NCBI GenBank assembly: GCA_014904985.1
Contig: MU129009.1
Span: 124,001-188,000 of the forward strand
Direction: 5' to 3'
DNA: 64,000 nt
Source: Hydnum rufescens UP504
Taxonomy: Eukaryota > Basidiomycota > Agaricomycetes > Cantharellales > Hydnaceae
This document shows, piece after piece, positions 56,641-64,000 of this stretch (position 1 is the stretch's first letter; the number at the start of each line of letters is the position of its first letter). The position numbers and the translations under genes were made by a program. Below the pieces are notes generated by a model that was not told the DNA's origin, made no database searches, and worked only from the letters and a program-made list of their open reading frames with translations.

Positions 56641-59267
56641 GTGGCCCAGCCCATGAGTTTTATTGTCAATACCCTGCCCTGACCATGCCAAAACCATGGT
56701 TTAGTGCTGTCCCCTCATGGGTCTGCAACAGGTTAAGGGACCCTTTGGGTCCTCTCCTGTGCAGTAAAAGCCAACCCAAAGGGTGTCTAATCTATCTGCC
56801 TGGGCTGCACAAAGGAGCAGCCTGGGCTGCTCCACTTGCATCATGGTATATATATAAATTTAAAAAAAAATACCTTGTAGTACCACACACCCGCTTCAGC
56901 AGGTGTGTGGTACTCATCTTGTACTGTGGTCACCATGTAGTTTGGGCTTGGTTTTCCATTTCACAGGTCAGCTCAGATCCTAGAATAATAGAAGCAATTT
57001 GAAGTGAGCAAAAGGAGCAGTGCAAGCTGCTCCTTTTATGTCACCGTATGTGTAGAAAGTTTTAAGAAATACCTATAGTACCACACACCTGCTTTGGCAG
57101 GTGTGTGGTACTCATTTTGGCCCACGGTTGCACACCCCCCACCATCGGTTTTTTGTACAGGGCTCAGGGGGGCTGGGGGGTTTTTGGGTATGTACTTGTT
57201 CAGGGAGGAGCAAGATCTAGAATAAAAAAATTTAGATTAGTAGGAAGTTAAAAGTGACACAAAAAGAGCAGCTGTCACTGCTCTTTTTGCACCACTGTAT
57301 CTATGGGGAATGGGACTCACCTTAGATGACCACACACCTGCTGCTGCGGGTGTGTAGTCTGGCCCATTTTCCCTCAGTTTGCTGGTCAGGTGTGGCAAGT
57401 TGTGTCATGGTTGCAGTTTGCAGGTATTTTTTGGTGGGGTTGCAGGTCTTTTTTGGCAGGGTCATGGGTCTTGATTAGAGTGTTTGGGGGGGGGGGGTTG
57501 TGGGTTTAGATGAGAACCTGGAACCAGATAATACATAAATAATATGTTAGTAAAAAAGAAAAAAAGAAAAAGCTACTACACCAAAGGAGCAGTGTATGCT
57601 GCTCCTTCGGTGCCACTATATGTTACGAGAATACTTACCTTAAAATTACCACACACCTGCTTAGGCAGGTGTGTGGTCCCATCTGGGGTTTCTGGGTCTT
57701 GCGTTGTGCATTCCCATTCGTGGGATTCGCCTGGTGGGTGTTCCTTGGTTGGTCATCATTTGTGGGTTTTGTTCGGTACTTGTTGTTTTGGCGGGTTGCA
57801 TTTGTGGCTTTCCTTTGGTGGGGGCATTGTCATTTCCACAGGGGGCAGTTCGTCCAGGGATCTTTGTTTTGCTGTTTGGGGTTCAGGCAATACTGTAACC
57901 TAAAATAATAAATCATGTGTTAGTTAAAAAGTAAAATCAGTGTGAAAGAGCAGCAGATGCTGCTCTTTTCATGCCATTGTGGGTATACAATATTACTTAT
58001 CTTATAGAACCACACACCCACTGTAGCGGATGTGTGGTTCATGGGGATTTTGGCATCATTCACGGGTTTCGTTTTGGGGGGGGGTTGTTTCACAGCTCTT
58101 CATCTGCAGTGATAACCTAGAATGGATCTATTAGTTCAAAAATAAAAAGCAGTGCAAGAAGAGCAGCATTTGCTGCTCTTCTTGCACTGTTGGGGATGTA
58201 TAAGTCTACTTATCTTATATAGAACCACACACCCACTGCAGCAGGTGTGTGGTTCGCATCATTGCCACCTCTCACCCCTTCATTTCACATGGTTTTGTCT
58301 GGCATGGTTTCATTGGGCGTGGCTTTGTTTGCCATGGTTTGGTTGCTGTGGTGGTGTGTGAGCCCTAGCCCATCAGGCCCTGTCATTGGGCACCTGGGAC
58401 CAGGCCAAAACCTAGAATCATCAAAGTAGTTAGTAAAGAAATTTAAACCAATGCAAAAAGAGCAGCTTTCACTGCTCTTTTGCATGGTAGGGTATAGAAC
58501 TTACATAGAACCAGACACCCACCATGGCGGGTGTCTGGTTTGGGTCAGTTCTTTGGTGGGGTGTTCATCGGGTTTTCACTTGGCAGAGTTTCGGTCAGGG
58601 CTCGTATGGATGTTGGTTGGTAGGGGCTCATAGGGTGTTGGTGTGGCTTGAGACCTAGAATATTAAAATATTATTTAGAAATTCGAAGCAGCGCAAAAGG
58701 AGCAGCTATCCCTGCTCCTTTTGTGCAGCTGTATCTATTGGGGGGGGGAAACTCATGTTAAACAGTGCCACACACCCGCTGTGGCGGGTGTGTGGTTCCT
58801 GGGGCTACCCATTGGGCGGTCCATCATTTGTTTGGGTATGGCTCTTGCCATTTGGAACCTCATTGTGTGGCAGGTTTTCATCTCTGGCTGCAGACCATAA
58901 TCTAAAATAATAAAAGCTATATTAGTATAAGAATTCAAAGTGGCACAAAAAGAGTAGCTTGCACTACTCTTTTTGTGCCATTGTCTCTACTAAGACAAAA
59001 ACTTACCTTATGACCACACACCTGCAGCAGCAGGTGTGTGGTCATGTGGTCATGGTCATGCAGTCATGGTCGTGCACTGTTGCTAGCTGCTGTTGTTTCT
59101 GTTGCTGTTGTGTCATGGTCATGTGGTCGCTTGCTGGGTGTGGCTGCGTAGAGTTGCAAAATTCAATGCCAGCAATTGCCAATACTCAAGAAGCACCCAA
59201 GCACTGGTGCTGCAAGCACAGTACACAATAGTACCAAGCATGTATATTATAAATAAATACTATATAA

Positions 59268-59392
59268 TAAAAATGTGTCCAGGAAAACCTGAAGAAGACA
59301 ATGGTAATGAGTCAGAGCTCAATAAGGCATGAGATTGCTAATTACAGAGTGGATTGGGCCACTTCTACACATCAGAATTAGCCCAAATTTAA
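59268..59392. other. Centre (loop) of the large inverted repeat
   Basis: The left flank (GCCAGCAATTGCCAATACTC..AAGCACAGTACACAATAG) is matched in inverse orientation on the right (CTATTGTGTACTGTGCTT..GAGTATCAGCAATTGCCAG). The unpaired spacer is about 125 bp of AT-rich sequence. Confidence 0.7.
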
Positions 59393-59567
59393 ATATAGTA
59401 GTGTTTTATTTATTTCACATATACATGGTTGCTGCTATTGTGTACTGTGCTTGCAGGGCCAGCACTTGGGCGCCTCTTGAGTATCAGCAATTGCCAGTGT
59501 TGAATTTCACAACTACGCAGCCACACCAAGTAACAGAAAGGCGACTGCACAACCACGACACAACAGC

Positions 59568-59632
59568 AACAGCAACAATAGCAACAGCAACAGCAGCAGC
59601 AGCAGCAGCAACAGCAACAGCAGCAACAGCAC
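59568..59632 (+). repeat. CAG/CAA microsatellite
   Basis: ACAGCAACAGCAACAATAGC followed by (CAG)n and (CAA)n units. The mirrored position in the left arm (59085-59112) has only a short TGTTGCTGTTG version, so the repeat expanded in one arm. Confidence 0.8.
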
Positions 59633-61365
59633 ATGACCACACACCTGCTGATGCAGGTGTGTGGTCATAAGGTAAGTTTTGTCTCAGTACCTACAATAGC
59701 ACAAAAAGAGTAGCGCAAGCTACTCTTTTTGTGTCATTTTACATTTTTTAACTAATAATATTTTATTCTAGGTATTGCCACAAATGAAGACCCGCAAACC
59801 AACCCCAACACGCCTGCAAAGGGGATCCGCGAATGATGTGCCACATGAAGAGATGAACCACACACCCACAGTAGCGGGTGTGTGGTTCTATACTTGGTAT
59901 ACTTGGTATATACCCCTAACGATGCAAAAGAGCAGCGAAAGCTGCTCTTTTTGTGTCGCTTTTAATTTTTTAACTAATTATTTTTTATTCTAGGTATTGT
60001 CAAAATGAACACCCGCAAAGCAAGCCCCCCCTGGAACAACAACACCCCCGCAAATGATGATGTGCCACAAAGAGAAGAGCCACACACCCACAGTAGCGGG
60101 TGTGTGGTTCTATACAAGGTGCATAGTGTACCCCCAAACATGACGCAAAAAGAGCAGCTTTCACTGCTCTTTTTGCATCGCTTTTAATTTTTTAACTAAT
60201 AATATTTTAGGTATCACCACAAATGAAGACGCACAAAGCAACCCCCCCAGAACAATAACACGACCCACAAACGGGATCCATGAATGATGATGTGCCACAC
60301 AAGGAGACAAACCACACACCCGCAGTAGTGGGTGTGTGGTTCTATGCTTGGTATGTAATGCACCAATGGTGCAAAAAGAGCAGTGAAAGCTGCTCTTTTT
60401 GCAGCTGCTTTCAATGTCTCTACTGACTGCTTTAATTTTTCTAGGTGATGGCCTGGTCCCAGGCCCCAAACGAGACCACACCAAATGATGAGACCCAACT
60501 GGTGGGGCCCAAACAGCTAACATGTGAACCCAAAACACGCCAAACACAAACTCACGCCAAACGAATCCACGCCAAATGAAACAGTGCCAAACAAAACCAA
60601 GCCAAGCAAAAACCCAATGCGATGCAAACACAAGAGGTGGCTATGCACTGAACGAGTGGCCACACCAACCACACACCCACTGCAGCTGCGGTGGGTGTGT
60701 GGTTTTATATAAGGTAACTGTACCCCAACTGGCGCAAAAAGAGCAGCAGATGCTGCTCTTTTTGTGCTGATTTCAATTTTTAGCTAACATTATTTATTAT
60801 TCTAGGCTATCGTCTGAACCACAAACAGCAACATGAAGACCCGCTGAACAAACGCCCCCCAAAACAAGTGCAAATGAAACCTGCCAACGATGACTGGCCA
60901 AGGAATAATCAAGAGCCACAACCCTGCCAAACAAAACCTGTGAATGGTAATGAATTGAAAACATGACGCAGAACCACAGAGTTCCAACGGAACTCACCAC
61001 ACCTGATCCAGTGAACTGGCAAAAGAGAACAGGCCAGACCACACCTGCAAAACAAACCAGTCACCAACCAGCCCCATATGCAAGCAATGTGACCATGCCA
61101 AAATGAGTACCCCACACCTGCCTCAGTGGGTGTGGGATACCACAAGGTACTTTTTTAAAATTTTCTATATGTACAGTGATCGCAAAAGGAGCAGTGCAAG
61201 CTGCTCCTTTTGTGTCACTTTGAATTTTTTTCACTAATGTGTAATGATTATTTTAGAAGCTCCCGAAATGACGACCCACCCCAATGATGACCCGCAACCC
61301 ATCCAAATGACCTGCCCAATGGTGAACCACTGAGCCTCACCCCCCCCCAATGGCCACTGATAAAA

Positions 61366-62545
61366 ACATCCAGTATCAGAAAATGCGAAATCACACCACT
61401 TCCAGCCATTGGAGGATCACATGACCAATTACGAAATTAATTACGCTATGCGCGGAAATCGAATTCATTCTATAACTCTGTCAGTTTTGATCGGAGAGGT
61501 ACGCCCATATAACGCTTAGAAAGCTATGATTCACATCTTTCGAACGGTACCAAACACAGGTCGAATGGACCAAACTGCACTCTCCAGGGCTAATTTTACT
61601 ACCAAAATCCGGAATTTCTACTAAAAAAACGAATTTCTCCGTCAGTTCGCATTCAATCCTTTCGGAACAACCGCGCCTAAGAAAGATATAAAAAATCCAC
61701 ATCCGACGGTACCGAGCACGCGAAGAACAGATCAAAACTGAACTCTACAGAGCGATATTACTATCAGAATCAACACCCATCAGTAAAAAATGAATTTCTT
61801 TGTCAGTTTAACACCGGATCTTCTCGGAACCACTGCGCCCAGAAAGCTGTGAAAAATCCGCATCTAATGATACACGAACGTCTATTACAGATGCAAACTG
61901 CTGTTTCTGCATCGATCTCATCCCATGCACTTGTCCCATTATCAACCAACAACAAAACACAACTTAACCACTGGCTATGCTCAAATTAATCTCCAAAACC
62001 CGGAGATATCCTTTCATTTCGCCTCCCAGAATGCTCCACATGGTCAGTGACCACATGCTCCAAGCATTCCACATGCTCAGCAAATTGGTGACATCACCCC
62101 CTTATGATTCCTTTTGTTCTCTTTATGAATGCATCACTATGACATCACTCCTCATGATTTCTTTTTGTTCTCTTTATGAATGACTCAGCTATGACCGCAT
62201 TATTACATCATCTTGTTATTTTTCTTTTGTTCTCACATATGACTCACCCATGGGGGAGTCATATTTCTTAAACACAGCCACCTTCAGAAAGGTATAAAAG
62301 CTGGTAGATTTCCTGTACCCCACACACAATCATCTCCTCTCTGGAAATCATTACCTGTCAACCACTGTCAACTTTTCTGCTTGCCTCTAAAGAACAGTCT
62401 ATCTATAAGCATCTTGGAGCTAAGTCATCTTCAAGGTTGTTTGAGACAAAGCCACTGGTAGCCTCTACACGAATCACTAAAGCCAAGGATAGTTGCAGGA
62501 CCTAAGGTTAGAGTTGCTGGACATCCAAGGAAAAGTAAGCATAAC
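61366..62545 (+). repeat. LTR-like repeat, inverse copy of 47567-48762
   Basis: Collinear with the reverse complement of 47567-48762. It retains many CpG sites (for example GCGCGGAAATCGAATTC, GATCGGAGAGGTACGCC) that are TpG or CpA in the other copy. It ends at the assembly gap, and beyond that lies a gypsy pol fragment in the same orientation. A 5' LTR is the likely identity. Confidence 0.6.
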
Positions 62546-62570
62546 NNNNNNNNNNNNNNNNNNNNNNNNN
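62546..62570. other. Assembly gap (25 N)
   Basis: A run of exactly 25 N, probably a placeholder of unknown true length. It falls between the LTR-like repeat and the middle of a pol gene, so several kb of the second element may be missing. Confidence 0.95.
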
Positions 62571-63925
62571 GCGAATGATCTCTAGGGAATCCATTTTAGA
62601 GTGGAAGTAGATGCCAGAATTTCTCAAGCAAACCATTAATACACCAGGATTACCAAATGGGGCTATGTCACGATGGATTTCCTACATTCAGCCTATTTGA
62701 TTTTGAAATTGGTCCATGTTCCAGCCACAAAAACACCAGGTCCAGATGGATTATCTATGCGCCCAGCACATGAAAATGACTCAGTTGAATCAGAAGATGA
62801 ACTGGAGCCAAGATGAACCAGGCCATTTTTTACTGGACAAGACCCATGAAGAATATCGAAGACTGGATCCTTGTCTCAGAAACAAAACCAGAAGAATTGT
62901 CAAAACAATTCAGGACATAAAAATGATTCAGAAAATTCAGAGAATGACTAGATGAACTAGGAAACTATATTCCTGGACCACAATCCCTAGAAGAATATGA
63001 AGACTGGACTCTGCATGATTCCTCAGCAGCCACACTATCAGCTACAAGGATTAAGAGGGAACCATATGAAGACATCATTGAATTCAGACAAAATAACACA
63101 GCAATATCACTCAAACCACAAGAAAATATGTCAAGAAATGGTGGATTTGTAGCTCTTTCATGCCAAGCCCACTCAGTAACTCAAAGAAATTTCAATACAG
63201 TCTCACAACACTCAGAAATTGACTCAAAAATCAAAGAACATCCACACAAACTCAAAGATTCTGATGGAGAAGACTATTGGAAAAGGATTGAATATTACTT
63301 AAACCACTTAAAAATACCCTCAGGAGTCAAGAACACCAAAACATTTATTCAGAGTACCAAACACTATTTTTTGTATCAAGAAACCCTATGGAGAAGACCT
63401 AAAACTGGTCAATTGCCACTGAAAGTTATCAAAAACCCAGATGATCGAGCCTGCTTATGTAAGGCAGCACATGACAAATCTGGTCACCACGGATGAGACC
63501 CAACGTTCAAAAAATTATCAGACAGATTTTACTGGCCTAATATGTTATCCTATGTGGCCTGGTATTGCCAGACATGCCATGAATGCCAGCAAAGATCCAT
63601 GACCTGCCCAAAAATCACATTGAGCCTGACCTACGTTAATACAATATTATATAAATTTAATATGGACATGGTTCACATGCCAGTATCTAATGGATTCAAA
63701 TACATTGTTGATCTCCAGGATGATCTCTCTGGATGGCTGGAAGCAAAAATGTTATGTAAGGCCTCAAGTAAGAATGTCGCCCAGTTTCTATTTGAAGACA
63801 TCATGTGCTGGTTCGGCTGTGTATTACAAATCACAATGGACAATGGTGTGGAATTCAATGGATTAGTCCAAACCATGGTGGATGAATATAACACCTTGGT
63901 CAGTCATCTAAGCCTACCTAGTTAG
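62571..63925 (+). pseudogene. Second gypsy-type pol fragment (RNase H end to integrase)
   Basis: The first part resembles the end of RNase H and its linker (HVPATKTPGPDGLSMRP, about 62715-62760). Integrase follows: an H-H-C-C zinc motif (HDKSGHHG..CQTCHECQQR, about 63470-63595) and a catalytic core with FNMDMVHMPVSNGFKYIVDLQDDLSGWLEA and ITMDNGVEFNG. Many stops interrupt the region before 63128. The frame ends at 63925, where unrelated sequence (GGTACCTAAGTAGGTCCCAT) begins, so the element is cut at its 3' side. It is distinct from the element at 44.7-53.6 kb. Confidence 0.75.
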
Positions 63926-64000
63926 GTACCACTTCCGGGGCAGATAATGGTACCTAAGTAGGTCCCATCACTATTTCGGCCGAAATGGCCATTTTTATGA

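Larger units (their letters stand above)
57000..61330. repeat. Large inverted repeat of alternating hairpin modules
   Basis: Fifteen modules, nine left (from 56.8 kb) and six right of a centre near 59330, are arranged in opposite orientation. Each has hairpin A (AAAAAGAGCAG..CTGCTCTTTTT type) and hairpin B (ACCACACACCNGC..GCNGGTGTGTGGT type). A hairpins lie near 57008, 57255, 57582, 57943, 58155, 58455, 58690, 58943, 59702, 59925, 60144, 60370, 60734 and 61183. B hairpins lie near 57080, 57330, 57648, 58008, 58222, 58511, 58768, 59010, 59636, 59860, 60085, 60310, 60670 and 61110. Read outward, B is usually followed by AAG|GTAAGT-like sequence, then hairpin A, then ACTAATAATATTTTATTCTAG, the layout of an intron of about 100-125 nt. 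Confidence 0.8.

Noticed and set aside
59410..59640. Cys-rich minus-strand ORF
   Set aside because: It is the complement of a CAG/CAA microsatellite, with no other coding feature.
57008..61210. Hairpin A followed by T-run as a Rho-independent terminator
   Set aside because: The T-run is part of the symmetric stem (A-run on the other side), and this is eukaryotic DNA where such terminators do not operate.

Overview
The window is fungal nuclear DNA, almost certainly from an agaricomycete basidiomycete. Genes are dense and cut by many short introns (about 40-130 nt, GT..AG with CTRAY-like branch sites), and the products are typical fungal ones (verprolin, HDEL-tagged protein disulfide isomerase, SLH1-type helicase, F-box and small G-domain families). 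The chromodomain Ty3/gypsy element resembles those abundant in Rhizoctonia and its relatives; that placement is inference. All exon boundaries were read by eye.

Left part (1-36.3 kb), ordinary CpG content: a verprolin/WIP-like actin regulator (+), protein disulfide isomerase (+), an SLH1/ASCC3-type Ski2-like helicase (+), a BNA3-like kynurenine aminotransferase (-), an alpha/beta hydrolase with N-terminal membrane helices (+), an intron-containing tRNA-Gly(UCC) (-), a CPSF6-like RRM mRNA 3'-processing factor (+), a Pro/Tyr-rich protein of unknown function (+), a PUB-domain protein (-), an STB6-like protein (-), two tandemly duplicated F-box genes (-), a degenerate G-domain relic (-) and a G-domain gene (+). 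At least five genes need single-base frame corrections, often in homopolymers, which points to consensus errors rather than mass pseudogenisation.

Middle (36.3-42.3 kb): the G-domain gene runs directly into an array of about 80 intron-like units. Each unit starts with a 5' splice site (GTAAGT-like), has a CTGAT/CTAAT branch-like site and ends in (C/T)AG. The next unit's GT follows after exactly three nucleotides in 78 of 80 cases. The spacing holds although unit length varies from about 60 to 86 bp, and it holds in strongly diverged flanking units. In the phase set by the upstream exon the triplets read open through 35 units. This is the most unusual object in the window: either a run of one-codon microexons or a recursively spliced giant intron.

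Right part (43-64 kb): CpG-poor repeat DNA. It holds a TIR-bounded non-autonomous element, a decayed chromodomain gypsy element with both LTRs whose in-frame stops are nearly all TGA where CGA is expected, and an antisense Zn2Cys6/coiled-coil ORF inside that element. It also holds a roughly 292-bp tandem repeat, a palindromic CCCATGGG satellite and a large inverted repeat (about 57.0-61.3 kb). The inverted repeat is built from alternating hairpins with compensatory stem changes, and these too carry intron-like splice signals reading outward from the centre. The window ends with an LTR-like sequence, a 25-N gap and a second gypsy pol fragment.
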